In this document: one piece after another, positions 55,800-64,000 of the stretch
Layout: every line of letters starts with the position of its first letter
Position numbering within the stretch: the first letter of the stretch is position 1
Assembly (NCBI RefSeq): GCF_010993965.1
Contig: NZ_WIXM01000007.1
Coordinates: 1-64,000, forward strand
DNA length: 64,000 nucleotides
Direction: 5' to 3'
Source of the DNA: Gracilibacillus sp. YIM 98692
GTDB taxonomy: Bacteria > Bacillota > Bacilli > Bacillales > Amphibacillaceae
The notes under the pieces: generated by a model
The model's input: the letters and a program-made list of their open reading frames with translations, nothing else
Databases searched by the model: none
Told to the model about the DNA's origin: nothing
Made by a program: the position numbers and the translations under genes

Positions 55800-58436
55800 T
55801 TAACTGTTATTTTGGGCATATTTTTCTACAAACTGAAGAGCATCTTGAATTTTGCTTGCATCTTTTCCACCAGCTTGTGCCATATCTGGGCGGCCTCCAC
55901 CACCGCCGCCACATATCTGAGCAGCTTCTTTGATTAAGTTTCCTGCATGATATCCATCATCTACCAAATCTTTCGTAACACCGGAAGCCAATTGTACCTT
56001 TTCATTATTTACTGTCGCAAGCAATATAATACCTGACTTTAATTTTTGCTTCATTTCATCCACCATTTGACGTAATTGATTCATATCAGACACATCTACT
56101 TGTTTTGCCAACACTTGAATACCATCAATATCTTGTACATCATCTAAAATGGAAGAAGCCTCCATTTGTGAAATTTTACTTCTTAGTGAATCCATCTCAC
56201 GCTCATGTTCTTTCATGTCTTTGAAAAGGTGGTCAATTCGATCTAAGACTTGATCTTCTTTAGTTTTTAATAAATTAGCCGCTTGTTGTAAAGTTTGGTG
56301 TTTACTATTCACATACTGATAAGCAGCTTTTGCTGTTACAGCCTCTATACGTCTTGTTCCAGCACCTATACCAGATTCTGAAACAATTTTAAATAAACCA
56401 ATCTCTGCTGAATTTCGAACATGGCATCCACCGCATAGCTCAATGCTGTATTCACCTATTTCTACAACACGAACAACGTCACCATATTTTTCACCGAAGA
56501 GAGCCATTGCTCCCATCTCTTTGGCTTCCTCTAATGATTTATTGCTGATTTCAACAGAAATAGAATCCCAAATCTTCTCATTTACTTTTTCTTCAATTTC
56601 TGCAATTTCCTCTTTTGTTATTGCACCAAAATGAGAAAAGTCAAAACGCAAACGATCGCTAGCAACAAGAGAACCAGCTTGATTCACATGATCGCCAAGT
56701 ACATCCTTTAACGCTTGGTGTAATAAGTGTGTCGCAGTATGATTTTTGATGATAAACTGTCTGGAAGTTTTATCTACCTTTGCTTTTACAGCTTGCCCCT
56801 TTGTTAGCGTACCTTCTTCTATTGTAATGCGATGCAGATTTTGTCCTTGCGGTGCTTTCTGAACGTCTTGAACACGTGCTTTTCCTTGGTCAAATGCAAT
56901 AATCCCATTATCCGCAATTTGACCACCACTTTCTGCATAAAAAGGTGTTTCATCTAAAATAATATAAGCTTCTTGCCCTTCTGCTGCATTGTAAACAAGC
57001 TCATTATCAGCAACAATTTCAACCACGTTTGTTTCCACTTCTAATCTGTCATACCCAACGAAAATACTAGCTGTTTCCACATCACCTAGTACACCATCTT
57101 GTATTTGCATAGAATCTACCTTTTGACGTGCATTACGAGCTCTCTCACGTTGTTTGGACATCTCTTTATCAAAGCCTTCTTCATCAATCGTGAAACCAGC
57201 TTCTGCAACATATTCTTCTGTCAATTCTTTTGGAAAACCATACGTATCATATAAACGGAATACTTCTTCTCCTGGGAATACGGTACTGCCTTTTTTTGAT
57301 TCTTTGTTCAAGATTGTGTTTAAAATTTGCAAACCTTCTTGTAATGTTTCATGGAATCTATCTTCTTCTGTTTTAATAACATTCTTAACAAAATCTTCTT
57401 TCTTTTTCACATCCGGATAAAAAGCTTCCATGATTTCGCCAACTGTTGCGACTAAGTGATACATAAAGGGCTTCTCAATTCCGATTTGCTTAGCATAACG
57501 AACTGCCCGTCTTAATAAACGACGTAATACATACCCTCTGCCTTCGTTAGACGGTAACGCACCATCACTAACAGCAAAGGTTACTGTACGAATATGGTCT
57601 GCAATCACTTTGAATGCTACATCTGTTTCATCTTTCTCCCCATATTTTACATTAGCTAATTGTTCCGTAGCTTGAATAATGGGCAAAAATAAATCTGTTT
57701 CAAAATTAGTTTTCGTATCTTGAATGACACTAACTAATCGTTCTAGCCCCATACCAGTATCAATGTTTTTCTTCGGTAAAGGTGTGTAAGTATCATCTGG
57801 ATTATGATTGAACTGAGAAAACACTAAATTCCAAATTTCTAAGTAGCGTTCATTTTCACCGCCTGGGTATAACTCGGGGTCATTAGGGTTATTCCCATAT
57901 GCTTGACCGCGATCATAGAAGATTTCGGTATTTGGACCACTAGGCCCCTCTCCAATGTCCCAGAAATTTTCTTCTATGCGAATAATACGTTCTTCTGGCA
58001 GCTGAACTTTGTCACGCCATATTTCATAGGCTTCTTCATCTTCTGGATGAACGGTTACCGATAATTTATTTGGATCAAATCCAATCCATTTGTCACTAGT
58101 TAAGAATTCCCATGCCCATTCTATCGCTTCTTCTTTAAAATAATCTCCAATAGAGAAATTACCGAGCATTTCAAAAAAAGTGTGATGTCTAGCTGTATAG
58201 CCAACATTGGTAATATCATTTGTTCGAATTGATTTTTGGGCATTTGTTATTCTTGGATTATCCGGAACCACTCGACCGTCAAAGTATTTCTTTAATGTAG
58301 CGACACCACTGTTAATCCAAAGTAAAGTTGGGTCATCCTTCGGCACTAATGATGCACTTGGCTCTATTTGGTGATTTTTCTCTTTAAAAAAATCTAGGAA
58401 CATTTGTCGGACTTGAGCTGATGTTAAATGTTTCAT
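55800..58436 (-). CDS. alaS: Alanyl-tRNA synthetase
   Basis: 878 residues, class II synthetase. The catalytic core (about 1-370) includes [21 protein letters not shown] and NTGMGLERL-type sequence (here [14 protein letters not shown]). The editing domain has [11 protein letters not shown] and CGGCHVRNS, and the C-terminal C-Ala domain ends [16 protein letters not shown]. It charges tRNA-Ala and removes mischarged Ser or Gly. Expression is controlled by the T-box leader upstream. The ribosome site is TTGGAGGCG. Confidence 0.97.
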   Translation of the reverse strand: MKHLTSAQVRQMFLDFFKEKNHQIEPSASLVPKDDPTLLWINSGVATLKKYFDGRVVPDNPRITNAQKSIRTNDITNVGYTARHHTFFEMLGNFSIGDYFKEEAIEWAWEFLTSDKWIGFDPNKLSVTVHPEDEEAYEIWRDKVQLPEERIIRIEENFWDIGEGPSGPNTEIFYDRGQAYGNNPNDPELYPGGENERYLEIWNLVFSQFNHNPDDTYTPLPKKNIDTGMGLERLVSVIQDTKTNFETDLFLPIIQATEQLANVKYGEKDETDVAFKVIADHIRTVTFAVSDGALPSNEGRGYVLRRLLRRAVRYAKQIGIEKPFMYHLVATVGEIMEAFYPDVKKKEDFVKNVIKTEEDRFHETLQEGLQILNTILNKESKKGSTVFPGEEVFRLYDTYGFPKELTEEYVAEAGFTIDEEGFDKEMSKQRERARNARQKVDSMQIQDGVLGDVETASIFVGYDRLEVETNVVEIVADNELVYNAAEGQEAYIILDETPFYAESGGQIADNGIIAFDQGKARVQDVQKAPQGQNLHRITIEEGTLTKGQAVKAKVDKTSRQFIIKNHTATHLLHQALKDVLGDHVNQAGSLVASDRLRFDFSHFGAITKEEIAEIEEKVNEKIWDSISVEISNKSLEEAKEMGAMALFGEKYGDVVRVVEIGEYSIELCGGCHVRNSAEIGLFKIVSESGIGAGTRRIEAVTAKAAYQYVNSKHQTLQQAANLLKTKEDQVLDRIDHLFKDMKEHEREMDSLRSKISQMEASSILDDVQDIDGIQVLAKQVDVSDMNQLRQMVDEMKQKLKSGIILLATVNNEKVQLASGVTKDLVDDGYHAGNLIKEAAQICGGGGGGRPDMAQAGGKDASKIQDALQFVEKYAQNNS

Positions 58437-58946
58437 ATGATTTCGCCTCCAATAAGTTTTGATCTATTAAAAACTGGAGCTGTCCTAAAAGTCAACTCAC
58501 TGTACACTCAACTGGAACATAACTCGCTTTCCTTTGGCTCCCCACAAGCCTCGTGAGTAATACCCCTCACTGTGGGGTTCTTAGGCTCTCTATCCCACAG
58601 GAGTCTCATATATTCCAGCTACTGTAATCCTTACCTTCTATGAACTGAACTTATGAGACAGTCCGTATTAAAAAACTCTCGACCCTGCATATTGCAGGGA
58701 CGAGAGTATGATTCCGCGGTACCACCCTAATTATAGTCTTATCTATTTAAGACTATCTACTTTATCTCGGATAACGGTGATGGTACCGGCAGGGATTAGC
58801 TGCACTTAGAACTAGCTTCCATGACCATTGCATTTAGAATTTCTTTCAGCCTAGGGAAATTCCTCTCTTCGTACATTATGTATACAAATGAGTAGTCATG
58901 TACTCGGGTTCTTCAACGTATTCATAATATTTACTTTCGCTAGCAT
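58437..58946 (-). promoter_or_regulatory. alaS leader: T-box riboswitch plus inserted element
   Basis: On the minus strand the leader carries the canonical T-box AGGGTGGTACCGCGG (58714-58728) followed by the terminator ACTCTCGTCCCTGC/GCAGGGTCGAGAGT (58675-58708) and a T run. Uncharged tRNA-Ala binding should favour the antiterminator and let RNA polymerase reach alaS. The specifier codon was not fixed with certainty. Between the terminator and the alaS ribosome site lies an insert of about 190 bases (58476-58665). Confidence 0.93.
58476..58665 (-). mobile_element. MITE-like insert in the alaS leader, containing repeat copy 3
   Basis: Ends are GGAGCTGTCCTAAAAGT (58476-58492) and, inverted, GGACTGTCTCATAAGT (58649-58664), an imperfect terminal inverted repeat. 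The flanks are TATTAAAAACT (58465-58475) and TATTAAAAAACT (58666-58677), which look like an 11-12 base target duplication of the T-box terminator tail. The core (58512-58618) is bounded by CTGGAACATA/TATATTCCAG and carries, reversed, AGACTCCTGTGGGA and GGAAAGCGAG shared with copies 1 and 2. No coding sequence lies inside. Confidence 0.6.
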
Positions 58947-58975
58947 ATTATAGAAAAGTTTTGCTTATCTGTCAA
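58947..58975 (-). promoter_or_regulatory. Consensus sigma-A promoter of alaS
   Basis: TTGACA at 58970-58975 and TATAAT at 58947-58952, exactly 17 bases apart, both perfect. The -35 lies inside the last codons of the upstream permease gene, which ends at 58965. Confidence 0.92.
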
Positions 58976-60038
58976 TTTGTTTAACTTGCTTCATAATGAA
59001 AGGAATAGAGACTCGACCAATGGCAAGCAGAGGTATAGCTAACAGCATTCCAATAATACCGGCTACTTTTGCCGCTAAAAACAAGGCAAAAATAAGGTAA
59101 ACAGGGTGAATGTGAATACTTTTCCCTACAATAAATGGCGATAATAAATTACCTTCTAATATTTGAACTACTAACACGACTCCAATAACATAAATCACCA
59201 TTTTAGTAGAAATGGTTAAAGCGATTAACACTGTCGGTATCGCTCCTAAAATAGGACCAAAGTAGGGAATAAAATTGGTGAGTCCAATGATAATCCCTAA
59301 AATGAGTGCGTAGTTCATGCCAATCCATTTCAATAATAGAAAGCTGACAAAGCCGACTAAAAAGCAAACCAATATTTGTCCTCGCAAATACTGACCTAGA
59401 CTATCTTCTATTTTTTTTGCTAATGTTTTCGTGAAATCTTGAAATTTAGATGGAATGACTCTCAGAATACCTCTTCCTAATATCTGATAATCCTTTAAAA
59501 AATAAAAGGCAAGAATCGGAATAACTGCAAGCATAACAAATATATCGAATAACATGGGGATGTTTTTTACAAACCCTGTAACGCGGTCTCCTAACGTATC
59601 CTCTGCATCATGAAACAACACATCTAAGCGGTCATGAAATTCCTCTGGTAAAAAGGATGTCTGACTATAAATATTGTATACAAACGAACGATAAGCATCC
59701 ATAAACTGTGGAATGTTACTCTGTAATTCTCTCAATTGATGGATGAACACTGGCAATGAATAGTAGATACCTAAGCCAGTTCCCGCAAAAAATAAGAAAT
59801 AAATAATTAATATGGCAACTGGTCTAGGTATGTGGTAATGGTGTATTTTTTCCACAACAGGATGGAGCAAATATGCAATTAACCCTGCCATTAGAAAAGG
59901 AAATAACACGTGTAAAAGCATGAGCACGAATTGCTTATAAAATGGAAACAGTACATATAATAAATAAATGAATAGGACAAATAAACAAAGAATAACTAAC
60001 TGTAATGCAATTCTAATTCTTTTAGATTGGTTTGCCAT
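58965..60038 (-). CDS. AI-2E family transporter (YrrI-like)
   Basis: 357 residues with about eight membrane helices. Family phrases are LFPFLMAGLIAYLLHPVVEKI near the start, GQYLRGQILVCFLVGFVSFLLL and IIGLTNFIPYFGPILGAIPTVLIAL, ending GMLLAIPLLAIGRV. The family includes proposed autoinducer-2 exporters and Na+(Li+)/H+ antiporters; the function of this YrrI branch is not known. It starts 4 bases after the zinc-ribbon gene. Confidence 0.88.
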   Translation of the reverse strand: MANQSKRIRIALQLVILCLFVLFIYLLYVLFPFYKQFVLMLLHVLFPFLMAGLIAYLLHPVVEKIHHYHIPRPVAILIIYFLFFAGTGLGIYYSLPVFIHQLRELQSNIPQFMDAYRSFVYNIYSQTSFLPEEFHDRLDVLFHDAEDTLGDRVTGFVKNIPMLFDIFVMLAVIPILAFYFLKDYQILGRGILRVIPSKFQDFTKTLAKKIEDSLGQYLRGQILVCFLVGFVSFLLLKWIGMNYALILGIIIGLTNFIPYFGPILGAIPTVLIALTISTKMVIYVIGVVLVVQILEGNLLSPFIVGKSIHIHPVYLIFALFLAAKVAGIIGMLLAIPLLAIGRVSIPFIMKQVKQIDR

Positions 60039-60042
60039 ATGG

Positions 60043-60264
60043 TTACCTTTCTATTCTGCGTTCTTCATCTGTAAATAAGTCGTCTAAAGAGCTTAACGAC
60101 CCATCCATTTCTACCTCATGAAGATGCAGCATGTTATTCTGAACAGTAAGTTCAATAAAGCAATTCCAACAATAGTACTGTTCTGGACCGATAATGCCAA
60201 TATCTTTGCTTTGACAGTTAGGACATAGCACAGTTCTTCCCTCACTTTTCCTTTTTGCTACCAT
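60043..60264 (-). CDS. Small zinc-ribbon protein upstream of the AI-2E-type gene
   Basis: 73 residues with CPNCQSKDIG and CWNCFIEL, two CXXC knuckles of a zinc ribbon, and an acidic C-terminus (MDGSLSSLDDLFTDEERR). It resembles a small protein of B. subtilis at the same locus (yrzR-like, from memory). Function unknown. It lies 4 bases before the permease gene and is probably cotranscribed. Confidence 0.78.
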   Translation of the reverse strand: MVAKRKSEGRTVLCPNCQSKDIGIIGPEQYYCWNCFIELTVQNNMLHLHEVEMDGSLSSLDDLFTDEERRIER

Positions 60265-60479
60265 CCTTGCCCCATTATTGTTTTTTTATACCAATTATTT
60301 GAAATAAGTAAAGTAAAAAAATTTTATTTAAAAAATAAACCAAGTTGTACAATATTTACTGCGGCATAAAACTACAAAGAATACGAAAATGAACTTCATG
60401 AAACAATTTTGGTAGTCACTAACTTTTATCCTTGTGACAGCTTATATAACGCTATATGGAGAGATTTCCTCTATTTGAA

Positions 60480-60519
60480 CAAAAAAAAGCATGCCTTAAT
60501 TTTTCACCAGAGGCATGCT
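60480..60519 (-). terminator. recD2 terminator
   Basis: AGCATGCC and GGCATGCT form an 8-bp stem with a 16-base loop, followed by T8 on the minus strand; the distal arm overlaps the recD2 stop codon. Confidence 0.85.
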
Positions 60520-62905
60520 ACTTGTTTGACTCTTCCATAAAATCATATGGCGAGAAATCTTCTTGTTCTATTTCTACTTCTAGCAATTGTTCATCAGCGG
60601 ATTTTACTTCCTTTTCTTCGTTTTCCTTCTCCTCTTGTTCTTCCTTTACACCAAACAATTCATGCAAATGCTCTACTAACGATGTATACCTTCTATTTTT
60701 ATCTTCCGTTTCCACACCTGTTAAAAATGCTTGTTTATCTCCACAAACGATTAATGATTCTTTCGCTCTAGTAATAGCTGTATAAATAAGATTTTTTCTA
60801 AGCATTCGATGATAACCTGGAATAATTGGCAAGATCACAATCGAAAACTCACTTCCCTGTGATTTATGAATAGAAGTGCAGTAGGCATGCATCAAGTTCA
60901 TTAAATCAGTCTTAGCATAAGCGACTTCTCGTTCGTCAAAGGATACAACTAATTGCTCTTCTTGTTCTTTGTTTTCATCCTTTTCAAAAATGGCAACAAC
61001 TTCGCCAATATCTCCATTAAACACACCATCTTCTGGTTGATTCACTAACTGAATCACTTTATCACCTTTTCGATAAACAACCTCACCGAATCGCATTTCT
61101 CTTCTTCCAGGCTGAGATGGATTTAACATTTGCTGTAATGATTCATTCAAGCGATGAATCCCTGCTTTAGAACGATACATCGGTGCTAACACTTGCATCT
61201 GGCGTAAATCGACCCCTTTATCCTTTGCTTTTTGAACAATTCGCCTTACTATTTCGACGACTTGATGTTCACCACAACTGAAAAAATTAAAGTCAATTGC
61301 CTTTTGTAATTCCTCTTGCTTGATTTGTCCATTTTTAATGTCATGTGCTAATTGGATAATTTTGGATCCTTCTTTTTGTCTATAAACCTCTCGTAATTGA
61401 ATCGAACGAATGACACCGCTGCTTAATAAATCAGCTAAAACTTGCCCAGGTCCAACAGACGGTAATTGGTCCTCATCTCCTACTATCAGAACTTGCATAT
61501 CACTAGGAATCGCTCGAAATAACTGATAAGCAAGCCATGTATCCACCATAGAGAACTCATCAATAACTAATATTTTTCCTGATAACTGGTTATTTTCGTC
61601 TTTATCAAATGTTTCTTGCCCGTCCCATCCTAATAATCGATGGATCGTTACACTATCGATGCCTGTTGATTCATGCATTCGTTTAGCTGCACGACCTGTT
61701 GGTGCAGTTAAAATAAAAGGATAATCTTCTTGATCATCGTAATCATCTTTATCTATAGACAATTCGTGAATGTCAGCATACGCATTAATAATCCCTTTTA
61801 TGACCGTTGTTTTCCCTGTTCCAGGACCACCTGTTAAAATCATCATTTTTTCGCTTAAGGCGGTCTCAATCGCTTGGTATTGTTCCTTTCCATAGCTTAA
61901 AGACTCTTCCTCTTCTAAATCTCCAACTATTTTTAATAAGTCGGCATCGGTAAAAGATCTCGTTATTTTTTTATCTGTAATTCGCTTTATTTGAGCACAA
62001 AATCCAGTCTCTGAATAGTATAGCGAAGGCAAATAAGCCTTTTGTTCGGACACAATAATCTGCTTTTCTTTGTTTAATTCAACTATCTGCTCAGTCATTT
62101 TATCAACCGCTATTTCGTTTAATTCACCTTCTAAAAGTTGATCCATCTCTGTTAATAGAACGTCTAACGGAAGAAAAACATGTCCATTTTGGATACTATT
62201 TTGCAATATATAAATACAAGCTGCCTGTATTCTGGTTGGGTGATCTAAAGATAATCCGTTCTGTTGTGCAATTTGGTCTGCTCTTAGAAATCCAAAGCCT
62301 TCCACCTCGAACACAAAGGCATAAGGATTTTCTTGCAGCTGTTCTAAAGTCAGCTCTTTATGAGCACTATACATTTTTTGAGCTAACTTTAACCCAAAAC
62401 CATATTTAGATAATTCCACCACAATATGCTCAAATCCCTGATTTTCCTGCAAGACTTGATAGATTTTTTCTCTTTTCTCTTTTGGTATCCCTTTTACTTG
62501 CTCCAAAGCTGCCTTATCATGCAGTATGGTTGACAGAGCAGTTTCTCCTAATGTATCCACAATTCGTTCTGCTGTTTTTTTACCGATTCCCGGAAATAAA
62601 TCACTAGATAAGTAGGCGATAACTCCTTCTTTTGATTCTGGTAAAAACCGTTGATAGCTGTCTACCTGAAATTGACGTCCGAACTTTTTATGTTCTACCA
62701 GCTTTCCATAGAATTCATATGTTTCTCCAGGGTCCAGTCTGCGTAAGTACCCTTTCACGACTATTTCTTTTTCTTCAATCGCTTGGTTTGTTTCGATGAC
62801 TTTAATTTTAGCAATGGAGAAATGCTCCTGTTTGTTTTCAAAAATCGTATAGATCATTTCTCCCTTTATAAAATTTTTTTGATCTACGACTTGTTGCATT
62901 TCCAT
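60518..62905 (-). CDS. recD2: RecD2-type ATP-dependent DNA helicase
   Basis: 795 residues (B. subtilis YrrC). The N-terminal extension has OB-like and helix-hairpin-helix parts (SSDLFPGIGKKTAERIVD). The SF1 helicase core has Walker A LTGGPGTGKTTVIKG (about 350), Walker B VIDEFSMVD and the C-terminal AYCTSIHKSQGSEFSIVILP. RecD2 is a 5'-3' helicase acting at replication forks and in repair, without RecBC. The C-terminal tail is very Glu-rich. It starts 15 bases after the TPR gene. Confidence 0.95.
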   Translation of the reverse strand: MEMQQVVDQKNFIKGEMIYTIFENKQEHFSIAKIKVIETNQAIEEKEIVVKGYLRRLDPGETYEFYGKLVEHKKFGRQFQVDSYQRFLPESKEGVIAYLSSDLFPGIGKKTAERIVDTLGETALSTILHDKAALEQVKGIPKEKREKIYQVLQENQGFEHIVVELSKYGFGLKLAQKMYSAHKELTLEQLQENPYAFVFEVEGFGFLRADQIAQQNGLSLDHPTRIQAACIYILQNSIQNGHVFLPLDVLLTEMDQLLEGELNEIAVDKMTEQIVELNKEKQIIVSEQKAYLPSLYYSETGFCAQIKRITDKKITRSFTDADLLKIVGDLEEEESLSYGKEQYQAIETALSEKMMILTGGPGTGKTTVIKGIINAYADIHELSIDKDDYDDQEDYPFILTAPTGRAAKRMHESTGIDSVTIHRLLGWDGQETFDKDENNQLSGKILVIDEFSMVDTWLAYQLFRAIPSDMQVLIVGDEDQLPSVGPGQVLADLLSSGVIRSIQLREVYRQKEGSKIIQLAHDIKNGQIKQEELQKAIDFNFFSCGEHQVVEIVRRIVQKAKDKGVDLRQMQVLAPMYRSKAGIHRLNESLQQMLNPSQPGRREMRFGEVVYRKGDKVIQLVNQPEDGVFNGDIGEVVAIFEKDENKEQEEQLVVSFDEREVAYAKTDLMNLMHAYCTSIHKSQGSEFSIVILPIIPGYHRMLRKNLIYTAITRAKESLIVCGDKQAFLTGVETEDKNRRYTSLVEHLHELFGVKEEQEEKENEEKEVKSADEQLLEVEIEQEDFSPYDFMEESNK

Positions 62906-62920
62906 CGCTAATAGACCCCT

Positions 62921-63580
62921 TTATGAATCATTTTCCTCTAACATTTTCTCAATTTGACTTTTGCCATTTGCAGCTAACATGTGATCTGGCTGAATCTCGA
63001 TTGCTTTTTCAAAATGTTGTAAAGCATCCTGTACCTTTTCGTGGTATAAACTAATAACACCTAAATTATAATGGGCGTCACTATGGTTTTCTTCTAATTC
63101 CAGCACTTTTTCAAAAGTATCTTTAGCAGCTTCTAACTGTTCTGTCTGCGCTAATGCTAGACCATATTGGAACAAAGTAGCTTCATCTTCTTCATTTAAC
63201 TCTGTCGCTCGCTGCAAGTACGGAAGTGCTAGTTTAAACTGTTCATCATATAAAAACGTCATGCCAAGCATTAAATAAACATCTGCTTCTTCTAAGCCTA
63301 ATGAGATAGCTTTTTGATAATATTCTTTTGCTTTATCATACACATCTTGTTCAAAATAGGCGTTCCCTAAACCATAAAAAGCTGTTGCTGCACTTTCATC
63401 TAGCTCGGTAGCGCGCTGATAGAATCGAATAGCTCGCTCATAATCTTTCATATGTAGTAACAAGTTTCCGAAATTAATATAGTGAACGGGATCTTTTGGA
63501 TTGTTTTCAATCGCTTCTGTAAAATATTTTACCGCTTCTTCTATTTTTCCTTCTTTCATATATTGAATTCCTTGGTCCAT
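62921..63580 (-). CDS. TPR-repeat protein (YrrB-like)
   Basis: 219 residues, made almost only of six tetratricopeptide repeats of 34 residues (for example AVKYFTEAIENNPKDPVHYINFGNLL and ALQHFEKAIEIQPDHMLAANGKS). B. subtilis YrrB has the same build and its crystal structure shows a TPR superhelix; its partner is uncertain. ATG 63580 lies 8 bases after GGAGG; the longer reading covers that site. It lies between mnmA and recD2, as in B. subtilis. Confidence 0.92.
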   Translation of the reverse strand: MDQGIQYMKEGKIEEAVKYFTEAIENNPKDPVHYINFGNLLLHMKDYERAIRFYQRATELDESAATAFYGLGNAYFEQDVYDKAKEYYQKAISLGLEEADVYLMLGMTFLYDEQFKLALPYLQRATELNEEDEATLFQYGLALAQTEQLEAAKDTFEKVLELEENHSDAHYNLGVISLYHEKVQDALQHFEKAIEIQPDHMLAANGKSQIEKMLEENDS

Positions 63581-63621
63581 GTTTAACAACCTCCACACTT
63601 CATATTTTACTTGATTTTTAT

Positions 63622-63664
63622 AAAAAAACAAAGATGGGACAGCCTTTTGACAAAGTGCTGTCCC
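63622..63664 (-). terminator. mnmA terminator
   Basis: GGGACAGC and GCTGTCCC form an 8-bp stem, followed on the minus strand by ATCTTTGTTTTTTTA. Confidence 0.9.
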
Positions 63665-63673
63665 TACTTTCCC

Positions 63674-64000
63674 TTACCCAACATAATCTAATGCTTGATC
63701 ATTCTTTATGATTTCATCAATGGTTCCACCGCCAAGGCAAACATCCCCATCATAAAAGACGACCGCTTGTCCTGGTGTGACAGCTCGCTCTGGCTGATCA
63801 AAAACTACTTTTACTGTGCCTTCATTGTTTGGATATACAGTAACACCACTATCTTTTTGGCGATAACGGAATTTAGCTGTACATGAAAAGGAATCTGTTG
63901 GAGTTTCATTAATCCAATTGACTTCAGAAGCTACTAAACCGTCCGAATAAAGCGCATCATTATGATAATCTTCCCCCACATACAGGATATTATCTTTGAC
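63674..64000 (-). CDS. mnmA: tRNA-specific 2-thiouridylase MnmA, C-terminal part
   Basis: Only the last 109 residues lie in the window; the frame is open to the right edge, so the 5' part, with the PP-loop and both catalytic Cys, is missing. The visible C-terminal domain has [32 protein letters not shown] and the final [23 protein letters not shown], clear MnmA signatures. MnmA adds sulphur at position 2 of U34 in tRNA-Lys, Glu and Gln. The mnmA-TPR-recD2 order fits B. subtilis. Confidence 0.94.
   Translation of the reverse strand, partial: VKDNILYVGEDYHNDALYSDGLVASEVNWINETPTDSFSCTAKFRYRQKDSGVTVYPNNEGTVKVVFDQPERAVTPGQAVVFYDGDVCLGGGTIDEIIKNDQALDYVG

Overview
The window is chromosomal DNA from a low-GC, endospore-forming Firmicute of the family Bacillaceae. 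Support comes from the sporulation genes spoIIP, gpr, sspH, sigK and sda, a HrcA/CIRCE heat-shock operon, a T-box leader before alaS, strong Shine-Dalgarno sites with frequent TTG/GTG starts, and close synteny with the Bacillus subtilis yqf-yqe-comE and yrr regions. The Mrp antiporter and the repeat type suggest an Oceanobacillus/Virgibacillus-like halotolerant genus; that is inference.

Layout. 1-25.2 kb, mostly minus strand: a 161-aa membrane-anchored protein, floA-nfeD (flotillin and partner), yqeY-rpsU, deoC, then the heat-shock and translation cluster hrcA-grpE-dnaK-dnaJ-prmA-rsmE-mtaB behind a perfect CIRCE operator, then hemW, lepA, yqxA, spoIIP and gpr. rpsT and yqzM are on the plus strand; holA and the competence genes comEC-comEB-comEA are on the minus strand, with comER divergent.

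25.2-37.0 kb is an accessory block between comER and yqeM, which are neighbours in B. subtilis. It holds a degenerate repeat, nasB-nasC-nasA (nitrate reduction to nitrite and nitrate uptake, without a nitrite reductase), a PH-domain protein, sspH, two transporters (MFS and DMT), a conserved unknown, a zinc ribbon and a 31-aa hydrophobic peptide resembling type I toxins.

37.0-42.2 kb is the conserved yqeG-yqeH-aroE-yhbY-nadD-yqeK-rsfS-yqeM operon (ribosome assembly, NAD and shikimate synthesis). Divergent sda (sporulation checkpoint) sits behind five DnaA boxes. 42.9-48.2 kb is an Mrp cation/proton antiporter operon, mrpA-C-D-E-F-G, from which mrpB is missing. An uninterrupted sigK follows.

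49.3-64 kb, minus strand: mtnN, yrrS, greA, udk, trmR, mltG, yrzB-ruvX-ireB, alaS with its T-box leader, an AI-2E-type permease, recD2, a TPR protein and the 3' part of mnmA. A repeat-like insert of about 190 bp with terminal inverted repeats sits between the T-box terminator and alaS.

Most of the window is conserved housekeeping DNA. The least ordinary items are the six-gene Mrp operon, the small toxin-like locus, the insertion in the alaS leader, the repeat families and an unassigned 176-aa conserved protein. No rRNA, tRNA, CRISPR array, prophage or transposase gene was seen.
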